The notes under the pieces: model-generated
Seen by the model: the letters and a program-made list of their open reading frames with translations, nothing else
Database searches by the model: none
Told to the model about the DNA's origin: nothing
In this document: positions 26,168 through 33,246 of the stretch, in pieces
Position numbering within the stretch: position 1 is the first letter of the stretch
Layout of the letters: each line of letters opens with the position of its first letter
Source: CAVQGZ01 sp942491665
GTDB taxonomy: Bacteria > Actinomycetota > Actinomycetes > Jiangellales > Jiangellaceae
DNA: 64,000 nt
Reading direction: 5' to 3'
Assembly: GCA_942491665.1 (NCBI GenBank)
Contig: CALOBR010000021.1
Span: 248,001-312,000, forward strand
Position numbers and translations under genes: made by a program

Positions 26168-26635
26168 CTAGGCGTGCGCGGCGGCGGGCTCGGACGCGGA
26201 CTGGACGAGCTCGACGAGGATGCCTCCGGCGTCCTTCGGGTGGACGAAGTTGACGCGCGAGTTCGAGGTGCCCCGCTTGGGCTCGGCATAGAGAAGACGG
26301 ACGCCGCGCTCGCGCAGCGTGGCACAGACGGCGTCGATGTCGTCCACGCCGTAGGCGAGCTGCTGGATGCCTGGCCCGGACCGGTCGAGGAACTTCGCGA
26401 TCGTCGACTCCGGCGTCAGGGGCGCCAGCAACTGGATGTAGGGGCCGCCGGAACCGGTGACCGACACCATCGCCTCGCGCACACCCTGCTCCTCGTTGAC
26501 CTCTTCGTGCGCGACGGTCATGCCGTAGGCGCGCTGGTAGAACTCCATGGCCTCGTCGAGGTCGGCGACGGCCACGCCGACGTGGTCGATCCGGGTGAAC
26601 AGCGAGGACAGCCCAGGCTGGGCGGCGTCGGTCAT
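26168..26635 (-). CDS. mce: Methylmalonyl-CoA epimerase
   Basis: Interconverts the 2R and 2S forms of methylmalonyl-CoA. The 155-residue vicinal-oxygen-chelate protein has metal ligands His18 (RIDHVGVAV), Gln68 (YIQLLAPL) and Glu142 (ILVELVQ). The third position, usually a His in GLHHMAW of the Propionibacterium enzyme, reads GIQQLAY, with Gln91-Gln92. As recalled, other actinobacterial relatives share this pair, so activity is still likely. The ATG at 26635 is used. It lies between the coiled-coil gene and the divergent thiolase gene, as in Streptomyces (SCO5398-SCO5399). Confidence 0.88.
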   Translation of the reverse strand: MTDAAQPGLSSLFTRIDHVGVAVADLDEAMEFYQRAYGMTVAHEEVNEEQGVREAMVSVTGSGGPYIQLLAPLTPESTIAKFLDRSGPGIQQLAYGVDDIDAVCATLRERGVRLLYAEPKRGTSNSRVNFVHPKDAGGILVELVQSASEPAAAHA

Positions 26636-26702
26636 GTGCTGATCAAAGCAAACGGACACGTCTCTCGGCCATGGGTCTTTCGGTGCGCGTGAGCAGGATC
26701 AC

Positions 26703-26731
26703 TTCCGGCGTCTGGACGCCCTGGGTATCGT
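26703..26731 (+). promoter_or_regulatory. Candidate thiolase promoter
   Basis: TTCCGG (26703-26708) and TATCGT (26726-26731) are 17 bases apart, 57 bases upstream of the thiolase ATG. Pattern-based only. Confidence 0.3.
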
Positions 26732-26788
26732 GACCGACATTCCCTGTCTGAAGTCGTCGCGTGCGCCCAGCGCCGTGAGAGGAGCACC

Positions 26789-27976
26789 ATGTCCAGCGTC
26801 ATCGTGGCCGGGGCACGGACCCCCGTCGGTCGTCTGCTCGGCTCCCTGAAGGGGTTCTCTGCCTCCGACCTGGGTGGCTTCGCGATCAAGGCAGCCCTCG
26901 AGCAGGCCGGGGTCTCCGGCGACCAGGTCGACTACGTGATCATGGGCCAGGTGCTCCAGGCTGCCGGCGGGCAGAACCCGGCGCGTCCGGCGGCCACCAA
27001 GGGCGGCGTCCCGATGTCGGTGCCGGCGCTGACGATCAACAAGGTGTGCCTGTCGGGTATCGACTCGATCGCCCTGGCCGACCAGCTGATCAGGGCCGGC
27101 GAGTACGAGGTGGTCGTGGCCGGCGGCATGGAGTCGATGACCAACGCTCCGCACATGATGGTCAAGTCGCGTGAGGGCTACAAGTACGGCGATGTGACGA
27201 TGACCGACCACATGGCCTACGACGGCCTGTGGGACACCTTCACCGACCAGCCGATGGGCGCACTCACCGAGCAGCGCAACGCCGAGCGCGACAGCCTCAC
27301 CCGTGAGGCGCAGGACGAGTTCTCGGCCATGTCGCACCAGCGCGCGGCCGAGGCGTGGAAGAACGGACTGTTCGACGACGAGGTCGCGCCGGTCGAGATC
27401 CCACAGCGCAAGGGCGACCCGGTGGTGTTCAACACCGACGAGGGCGTGCGCGCGGACACGACCGCCGACTCCTTGGGCCGGCTGCGCCCGGCGTTCAGCA
27501 AGACCGGGACGATCACGGCCGGTTCTGCCTCCCAGATCTCCGACGGTGCAGCCGCCGTCGTCGTGATGAGCAAGGCGAAGGCCGAGGAGCTGGGCCTGCA
27601 GTGGCTGGCCGAGATCGGGGCGCACGGCGTGGTCGCCGGGCCGGACTCGACCTTGCAGGAGCAGCCGGCCGAGGCCATCAAGGCCGCCTGCGCCAAGGAG
27701 GGCATCGAGGTCTCCGACGTCGACCTGTTCGAGATCAACGAGGCCTTCGCGTCGGTGGCCCTGGTGAGCATGGACGCCCTGGGCGTCAGCGACGACGTCG
27801 TCAACGTCAATGGCGGAGCGATCTCGATCGGGCACCCCATCGGCATGTCCGGCGCCCGCATCACGCTCCACCTGGCGCACGAGCTCAAGCGGCGTGGTGG
27901 CGGTGTCGGCGCGGCAGCGTTGTGCGGTGGCGGCGGCCAGGGTGACGCGCTGATCGTCAAGGTCCCCACCTCCTGA
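26789..27976 (+). CDS. Acetyl-CoA C-acetyltransferase (thiolase)
   Basis: Condenses two acetyl-CoA, or cleaves acetoacetyl-CoA. The 395-residue thiolase carries nucleophile Cys87 in INKVCLSGIDSIALAD, the GGMESMTNAPHM segment, the catalytic His in ISIGHPIGMSGAR, and the second Cys in ALCGGGGQGDALI. The ATG at 26789 is preceded by GAGAGGAG. It is the counterpart of M. tuberculosis fadA4 (Rv1323) and S. coelicolor SCO5399 by position. Its stop codon overlaps the predicted CTG start of meaB. Confidence 0.94.
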   Translation: MSSVIVAGARTPVGRLLGSLKGFSASDLGGFAIKAALEQAGVSGDQVDYVIMGQVLQAAGGQNPARPAATKGGVPMSVPALTINKVCLSGIDSIALADQLIRAGEYEVVVAGGMESMTNAPHMMVKSREGYKYGDVTMTDHMAYDGLWDTFTDQPMGALTEQRNAERDSLTREAQDEFSAMSHQRAAEAWKNGLFDDEVAPVEIPQRKGDPVVFNTDEGVRADTTADSLGRLRPAFSKTGTITAGSASQISDGAAAVVVMSKAKAEELGLQWLAEIGAHGVVAGPDSTLQEQPAEAIKAACAKEGIEVSDVDLFEINEAFASVALVSMDALGVSDDVVNVNGGAISIGHPIGMSGARITLHLAHELKRRGGGVGAAALCGGGGQGDALIVKVPTS

Positions 27977-28968
27977 CACCCGACCTACTGCGGGGACGTA
28001 CAGTCCCCGAGCTGCTCGAGCAGGCTCAAGCCGGCGACCCCCGGGCCACGGCGCGGCTGGTCTCCCTGGTCGAGAACCAGTCGCCGCAGCTCCCCGAGGC
28101 GATGGCGGTGCTGGTCGGGCACGTCGGCGCAGCGCGCTCGATCGGCGTCACCGGGTCACCCGGTGTCGGCAAGTCGACGCTGGTGGCGGCCTTGGTCGGC
28201 GCCTACCGCGACCGCGGGGCCCGCGTCGGGGTGCTGGCTGTCGACCCGTCGTCCCCCTTCACCGGGGGAGCCGTGCTCGGAGACCGCGTACGGATGCAGG
28301 AGCACGCGACCGACCCCGGGGTGTTCATCCGATCGATGGCCAGCCGCGGGCACCTGGGTGGGCTCTCGTGGGCCACGCCGCAGGCGTTGCGGGTGCTCGA
28401 CGCGGCCGGGTTCGACGTGGTCGTGATCGAGACGGTCGGCGTCGGGCAGTCCGAGGTCGAGGTTGCCGGCCTTGCCGACACCACCGTCGTGGCCCTGGCT
28501 CCCGGGCTGGGCGACGGCATCCAGGCCGCCAAGGCCGGTGTGCTGGAGATCGCCGACGTGTTCGTGGTGAACAAGGCCGATCGGGACGGTGCCAGCCAGG
28601 TAGTACGCGACGTCACGGCCATGCTGCGCTCCGCGCCCACCGTTCCCGCCCCGGACTCGCCCGGCTGGACCCCGCCGGTGCTGCGCACGGTCGCCCAGTC
28701 CGGCGACGGCGTCCCCGCGCTGGTGGAGGCGTTGGATGCGCACGCGGCCTGGCTGACGACCTCGGGACGGCTCGTCGAGCGGCGGCGCCAGCAGGCCCGG
28801 GCCGAGGTCGAAGCCCTGGCCCAGGCCGACTTCGTGCGCGCGGCGCAAGCGGCGCTGACCGATGCCGGCGTAGACGCGTTGGCCGACGACGTGGCTGCCG
28901 GTCGGCTCGACCCGTATGCCGCCGCGGCGCGCATGCTCTCGGCGTGCCGCGCTGCGCAATCGGTGTGA
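27973..28968 (+). CDS. meaB: Methylmalonyl/isobutyryl-CoA mutase chaperone GTPase MeaB
   Basis: G3E-family GTPase that loads adenosylcobalamin into, and protects, B12-dependent acyl-CoA mutases. Walker A is GSPGVGKST, with VDPSSPF, ETVGVGQSE and NKAD motifs downstream. The first ATG in frame (28102) would remove the N-terminal helical arm found in MeaB. The frame is open upstream and encodes TPDLLRGRTVPELLEQAQAG with normal codon use, but has no ATG, GTG or TTG. A CTG at 27973 overlaps the thiolase stop (CTGA), giving 331 residues, the family length. The start is therefore inferred as CTG; 28102 is the fallback. Confidence 0.85.
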   Translation: MTPDLLRGRTVPELLEQAQAGDPRATARLVSLVENQSPQLPEAMAVLVGHVGAARSIGVTGSPGVGKSTLVAALVGAYRDRGARVGVLAVDPSSPFTGGAVLGDRVRMQEHATDPGVFIRSMASRGHLGGLSWATPQALRVLDAAGFDVVVIETVGVGQSEVEVAGLADTTVVALAPGLGDGIQAAKAGVLEIADVFVVNKADRDGASQVVRDVTAMLRSAPTVPAPDSPGWTPPVLRTVAQSGDGVPALVEALDAHAAWLTTSGRLVERRRQQARAEVEALAQADFVRAAQAALTDAGVDALADDVAAGRLDPYAAAARMLSACRAAQSV

Positions 28969-29041
28969 CGTGCGGTACAACTGAGACATGTCCGTGTCGG
29001 GGACGTCCCGTCACGGCACCTCATCGAACCAGGAGAGCGGC

Positions 29042-29197
29042 ATGCGCAAGTTCGTTGTCGGCGCGCTCATCCTCTTCGTCGCCTACTTTCTCGTCAGCAA
29101 CCCCGAGGGGGCGGCCTCGATCGTCCAGTCGGCCTGGGCCTCCGTTGTGTCGTTCTTCGAGTCGGTCCTGGACTTCATCTCCGCCCTGTTCAGCTGA
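29042..29197 (+). CDS. Small hydrophobic protein of unknown function
   Basis: A 51-residue protein with a single long membrane segment (residues 4-21, FVVGALILFVAYFLVSN) and an amphipathic C-terminal half rich in Phe, Ser and Trp. The ATG at 29042 has a very good ribosome site, AGGAGAG, 4 bases upstream, which supports real translation. It lies between meaB and the PH-domain protein, 9 bases upstream of the latter, so the two are probably co-transcribed. No family recognised. Confidence 0.6.
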   Translation: MRKFVVGALILFVAYFLVSNPEGAASIVQSAWASVVSFFESVLDFISALFS

Positions 29198-29206
29198 GGA
29201 CGCTGC

Positions 29207-29800
29207 ATGGGTGTCCTGCGCCGGCTGATGGACCCGGACGTCGACCTGCGGCTGGTGCCGGGTGAGCACGTCATCGAAGAGGTACGCCACGTCTGGGTGG
29301 CCTTCGTATGGCCGGTACTGGTGCTCGTCGGTGCGTCCATCCTCGCCCTGTGGTCCCTGGCCACGACGGCGGTTTCGTCGCTCTGGCTGCCCCTGCTTGT
29401 GGCGCTCCTGCTCGCGGCGTACGGCTCGGACCGTTTTCTGCGCGCCTGGCGCGACCGGCTGGTCATCACTGACTCCAGGGTCATGCGGGTGTCCGGCGTG
29501 TACAGCCGCCGCGCGGCCTGGATGCCCCTCTCACGTGTGCTGGACATCACTGTCGACAGGCCGTTGTGGTTGCGGCCGCTGCATGCCGGGCACCTCACCC
29601 TGGAGAACGCGGCCCAGGAGCAGGGGCTTCGTGAGTTTCGCTTCATTCCGCACCCGAACCGTCCGGCGCTGCTCATTCATGGACTGCGAACGGGCGTCAT
29701 GGAGGACCCCTCGGCGACACCGGCGCGGCCCGCGCGCGCGGACCACCCGACCCCGCCCACCCGCCGGGGTGTGCGTCGAGACGGGCACCACCTAACCTGA
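29207..29800 (+). CDS. Bacterial PH-domain (DUF304-type) membrane protein
   Basis: A 197-residue protein. Residues 13-33 lead into two membrane helices (about 30-52 and 55-73). They are followed by a bPH2/YdbS-like domain: RLVITDSRVMRVSGVYSRRAAWMPLSRVLDITVDRP, the strand-turn pattern of these proteins. The C-terminal 35 residues are Pro/Arg-rich and low in complexity. Members of this family are common in actinobacteria and have no settled function. It sits directly before the mutase gene, whose GTG lies 6 bases after its stop. Confidence 0.75.
   Translation: MGVLRRLMDPDVDLRLVPGEHVIEEVRHVWVAFVWPVLVLVGASILALWSLATTAVSSLWLPLLVALLLAAYGSDRFLRAWRDRLVITDSRVMRVSGVYSRRAAWMPLSRVLDITVDRPLWLRPLHAGHLTLENAAQEQGLREFRFIPHPNRPALLIHGLRTGVMEDPSATPARPARADHPTPPTRRGVRRDGHHLT
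29793..29798 (+). promoter_or_regulatory. Candidate -10 box for the mutase gene
   Basis: TAACCT (TAnnnT) ends 8 bases before the GTG at 29807, suggesting a leaderless mutase message in addition to read-through. No ribosome site is visible. Confidence 0.35.
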
Positions 29801-29806
29801 TGCTTC

Positions 29807-31492
29807 GTGGACACTGACGGGATCGAATCCGGTAGAGCCCGCTGGCAGTCACGCTACGACGAGGCGCTTGCGGCCGGCCGGGTGAGCAACCCGGCTCCCA
29901 CCACGCTGTCGGGCGTCGACGTGGCACCTGTGTACGGGCCGCCGGCGGGGACGTCCGACCCGCGCTTCGAGCGCATCGGCTGGCCGGGGGAGTACCCGTT
30001 CACCCGCGGCCTGCACGCGACGGGCTACCGAGGCAAGCCGTGGACGATTCGTCAGTTCGCCGGTTTCGGCAACGCCACCCAGACCAACGAGCGGTACCGC
30101 CAGATTCTCGCCGCCGGCGGTGGTGGGCTGTCGGTGGCCTTCGACATGCCGACCCTCATGGGCCGCGACTCCGATGACGCGCAGGCCATCGGCGAGGTCG
30201 GGCATTGCGGCGTCGCAGTCGATTCTGCCGCCGACATGGACGTGCTGTTCGACGGCATCCCGCTCGACCAGGTGACCACGTCCATGACGATCAGCGGACC
30301 CGCGGTTCCCGTGTTCTGCATGTATCTGGTGGCGGCCGAGCGGCAGGGCCTGTCGCCGCAGCAGCTCGACGGAACGCTGCAGACTGACATCTTCAAGGAG
30401 TACATCGCCCAGAAGGAGTGGCTGTTCCCCCCGCAGCCACACCTGCGGCTGATCGGTGACCTGCTGGAGTACACCGCGGCGCACATGCCGGCCTACAAGC
30501 CGATCTCGGTGAGCGGCTACCACATCCGTGAGGCAGGCTCGACGGCCGCCCACGAGCTGGCGTTCACGTTGGCTGACGGGTTCGCCTACGTCGAGCTGGC
30601 CCGTGATCGGGGCCTGGACGTCGAGCGGGTGGCAGCCAGCCTGTCGTTCTTCTTCGACGCGCACGTCGACTTCTTCGAGGAGATCGCCAAGTTTCGTGCG
30701 GCGCGGCGCATCTGGGCACGCTGGATGCGCGAACACTTCGGACTGACCTCCCCGCGGGCGCAGTGGCTGCGGTTCCACACGCAGACCGCAGGGGTGTCGC
30801 TGACGGCCCAGCAGGCGACCAACAACGTCGTGCGCACCGCGATCGAGGCGCTGGCCGCGGTGCTGGGCGGCACGAACTCTCTGCACACCAACGCCCTGGA
30901 CGAGACGCTGGCGCTGCCGACCGCCGAGTCGGCGGAGATCGCACTGCGCACCCAACAGGTGATCATGGAGGAGACCGGCGTCGCCGCGGTCGCCGACCCG
31001 CTGGGCGGCTCGTGGTTCGTCGAAGACCTCACCGACCGCATCGAGGCTGAGGCAGAGCGGATCTTCACCGCGATTGCCGAGATGGGCGGCGACGGGTCGA
31101 TCACGTCCGGCATCCTGCGCGGCATCGAGGACGGCTGGTTCAACGCCGAGATCGCCGACGCGGCGTTCGCCTACCACGTGGCCCTGGAGAAGGGCGACAA
31201 GCACGTCGTCGGCGTGACCGATCACACCGACACCCTCACGCGCGCGCCGGAGATCCTGCGGGTGTCGCACCAGGTGGAGACCGACCAGCGAGGCGACCTG
31301 GCCCAGCGTCGAGCGGCGCGTGACGACGAGGCGGTACGTGCCGGCCTCACCCAGCTGCGTGCAGCCGCCCGGGACGGGTCGTCCACGATCGCTCCCATGC
31401 TCGCTGCCGCGCGGGCGGAGGCGACGCTGGGCGAGATCTGCGACGTGCTGCGTGACGAGTGGGGCACCTACACCGAGCCCGCTCGCTTCTGA
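29807..31492 (+). CDS. icmA: Acyl-CoA mutase large subunit, isobutyryl-CoA mutase type
   Basis: Adenosylcobalamin-dependent carbon-skeleton mutase, 561 residues. It has the TIM-barrel substrate domain but no C-terminal B12-binding domain, as in IcmA, which needs the separate small subunit IcmB. Two specificity residues are diagnostic. The Tyr89 position of methylmalonyl-CoA mutase is Phe84 (TIRQFAGF), and the Arg207 position is Gln202 (YIAQKEWLF). The spacing of 118 is identical. These are the residues of isobutyryl-CoA mutase (Phe80/Gln198). Substrate is therefore predicted to be isobutyryl-CoA/n-butyryl-CoA. MeaB and the adenosyltransferase are encoded nearby; no small subunit is in the window. 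Confidence 0.88.
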   Translation: MDTDGIESGRARWQSRYDEALAAGRVSNPAPTTLSGVDVAPVYGPPAGTSDPRFERIGWPGEYPFTRGLHATGYRGKPWTIRQFAGFGNATQTNERYRQILAAGGGGLSVAFDMPTLMGRDSDDAQAIGEVGHCGVAVDSAADMDVLFDGIPLDQVTTSMTISGPAVPVFCMYLVAAERQGLSPQQLDGTLQTDIFKEYIAQKEWLFPPQPHLRLIGDLLEYTAAHMPAYKPISVSGYHIREAGSTAAHELAFTLADGFAYVELARDRGLDVERVAASLSFFFDAHVDFFEEIAKFRAARRIWARWMREHFGLTSPRAQWLRFHTQTAGVSLTAQQATNNVVRTAIEALAAVLGGTNSLHTNALDETLALPTAESAEIALRTQQVIMEETGVAAVADPLGGSWFVEDLTDRIEAEAERIFTAIAEMGGDGSITSGILRGIEDGWFNAEIADAAFAYHVALEKGDKHVVGVTDHTDTLTRAPEILRVSHQVETDQRGDLAQRRAARDDEAVRAGLTQLRAAARDGSSTIAPMLAAARAEATLGEICDVLRDEWGTYTEPARF

Positions 31493-31530
31493 GTCTTCTG
31501 CCGCGCGGGTCGTGCGGTCGGTCTGGCGGT

Positions 31531-31553
31531 CGGGGGTTGTGTCGGACCCCCCG
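31531..31553. terminator. Candidate hairpin between mutase and HNH genes
   Basis: GGGGGT (31532-31537) pairs with ACCCCC (31546-31551) around an 8-base loop, 39 bases after the mutase stop. Weak, no T tract. Confidence 0.35.
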
Positions 31554-31567
31554 AGGATGCTGGTCGC

Positions 31568-33097
31568 ATGACGTCGATCCCCCGTCCCGCCAGCGATCCC
31601 GGGTCAGCGGTCGATGCTGGCGAGTGTGTCGCCAGTGGCCTGGAGGTCATGGTCGGGGATGTGGTGGCACGCAGTCCGTGGGGCCGGTTCGGTCGGGTGT
31701 TCGGCCCGGACACCGACGGCGAGGCGGTGGTGTCGCAGAACGAGCTGCTACGCCGTCTCGCCGACGCCGAAGGGCTGATCACCCAGCTCGCGGCGGCGCA
31801 GGGCCGGTTGCTGCTGGAGCTGCGCGAGCGGCGCCTGGCCACGCAGCGGCAGGAGACGGGGCCGGATGGTCATGCCCCGGGGTCGTGCACGCGGGGGTGC
31901 TGTGACCCGGACGGCTGGATGGGCCTGGAGGTCGCCCAAGCCCTCGCGGTGAGCGAGCGCCAAGTCTCCACCCGCCTGGACACCGCGCAGCGTCTCGCCC
32001 GCCACACGCGGCTACGCGACGTGGTGGAGCAGGGGCGGGTGCAGGTGTGGACGGCGACGAAGCTGGCCGAGCACCTCGACGAGCTCGCCCCCCTCATCAC
32101 CCCCGACCGGCTCCGCAGCGTGGAGGCCAGCATGGTGGTGTGGCTGCTGGACCGGCCCCGCACGGTCGGGCAGATGTCGGCGCGGATGCGCCGCCTCATC
32201 CTCGCCGCCCGGGCTGCCGCCGGGGTGGACTGTCCGCGCCGCGACGCCGGAGACCGTCGCGTCTGGGTCGAGCCGGCCGGAGCCGACGGGCTGGCCACCC
32301 TGATGGCCCGCCTGCCCGAGACCGACGCCCTCACCGTGCGCGCCGTGCGGACCGCGTTGGCGCACGACCCGACCAGCCCCACCGACACGCGCACCCGGGA
32401 GCAGCGGCGTGCGGACCTGCTCACCACCATGATCACCGGCGCCCCGGCCACCTACGGCGACCCCGCCGACACCGACCTCACCCCCACCAGCAGCCCCGGC
32501 AGCTCCGGTGGGGTGGGGGTGCAGGTGACCGTCACGATCCCCGCCGACACCCTCAGCGGCGGCCCGGCACCGGGTGAGGTCCCCGGCTACGGCCCCCTGC
32601 CCGCCGCCACCGCTCGCGACCTCGCCGCCCACGCCACGAGCTGCCGCGCGCTGGTCTACCACCCCGACACCGGCCACCTCCTCGGCCTGAGCACCCTGCC
32701 GCGCCCGACGCTGCCCAACACCAGTGACGCGGTGGCGGTGCGCTGGCTCGACCGGCTCCCACCCGCCGCCGGGTATACGCACCCACCAGTCATGGAACGC
32801 CTCGCCAAAGCCCGCGACACGGTCTGCCGCGCCCCGGGCTGCACCCGCGCGGCGACGGCGTGCGACTGCGACCACGTCGTGCCCTACCCCCACGGCCCGA
32901 CAACCGCGGACAACACATGCTGCCTGTGCCGACGCCACCACCGGTTGAAGACCCACGCCCCCCACTGGCACACCCAGCTCGACCAGAACGGCCGGCTGAT
33001 CTGGACCACCCCCACCGGGCGCGTCCTGACCACCGACCCCCACGACCACCGACCCGACGCGGCAACGGACACCGACGCCGACCCGCCACCGTTCTAG
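31568..33097 (+). CDS. DUF222/13E12-repeat HNH endonuclease domain protein
   Basis: A 509-residue protein. The DUF222-type helical region spans about residues 50-330, and a C-terminal HNH motif follows: CRAPGCTRAATACDCDHVVPYPHGP with a further HRLKTH (residues about 418-465). These proteins occur in many copies in actinobacterial genomes (13E12 family of M. tuberculosis). Nuclease activity and role are not established; they are often linked with repetitive or mobile loci. No terminal repeats or companion genes are seen here. Codon use matches the neighbours, so there is no sign of recent transfer. Confidence 0.82.
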   Translation: MTSIPRPASDPGSAVDAGECVASGLEVMVGDVVARSPWGRFGRVFGPDTDGEAVVSQNELLRRLADAEGLITQLAAAQGRLLLELRERRLATQRQETGPDGHAPGSCTRGCCDPDGWMGLEVAQALAVSERQVSTRLDTAQRLARHTRLRDVVEQGRVQVWTATKLAEHLDELAPLITPDRLRSVEASMVVWLLDRPRTVGQMSARMRRLILAARAAAGVDCPRRDAGDRRVWVEPAGADGLATLMARLPETDALTVRAVRTALAHDPTSPTDTRTREQRRADLLTTMITGAPATYGDPADTDLTPTSSPGSSGGVGVQVTVTIPADTLSGGPAPGEVPGYGPLPAATARDLAAHATSCRALVYHPDTGHLLGLSTLPRPTLPNTSDAVAVRWLDRLPPAAGYTHPPVMERLAKARDTVCRAPGCTRAATACDCDHVVPYPHGPTTADNTCCLCRRHHRLKTHAPHWHTQLDQNGRLIWTTPTGRVLTTDPHDHRPDAATDTDADPPPF

Positions 33098-33190
33098 TGA
33101 TGCCGGTGCGCGCAACCCCGGTGTGAACCGCCCGTGCCCGCCGGTCTGACGCGCGCGTAGCCCGCCCTGGGCGCCGCAACGTCCTTGCTC

Positions 33191-33229
33191 GGCTTGCCGT
33201 GCGCCTGCTACGCATGGCGGAAGCAAGCC
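33191..33229 (+). promoter_or_regulatory. Candidate structured leader before the binding-protein gene
   Basis: GGCTTGC (33191-33197) pairs with GCAAGCC (33223-33229). Inside, GTGCG (33199-33203) can pair with CGCAT (33211-33215), including one G-T pair. The structure ends directly before the ribosome site GGGGAGG of the substrate-binding protein, so it could modulate its translation or act as a terminator. Confidence 0.35.
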
Positions 33230-33246
33230 TGGGGAGGCGCGTTCCG

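Noticed and set aside
26636..26788. Possible cobalamin riboswitch near the B12-related genes (also checked 14654-14691 and 29760-29806)
   Set aside because: The gaps are too short or lack a B12-box-like GCCACTG and the multi-stem layout; no riboswitch can be supported.
31568..33097. HNH gene as an intron-homing or transposon-borne element
   Set aside because: No inverted or direct terminal repeats, no interrupted host gene and no intron structure; 13E12-type proteins are normal chromosomal genes in actinobacteria.
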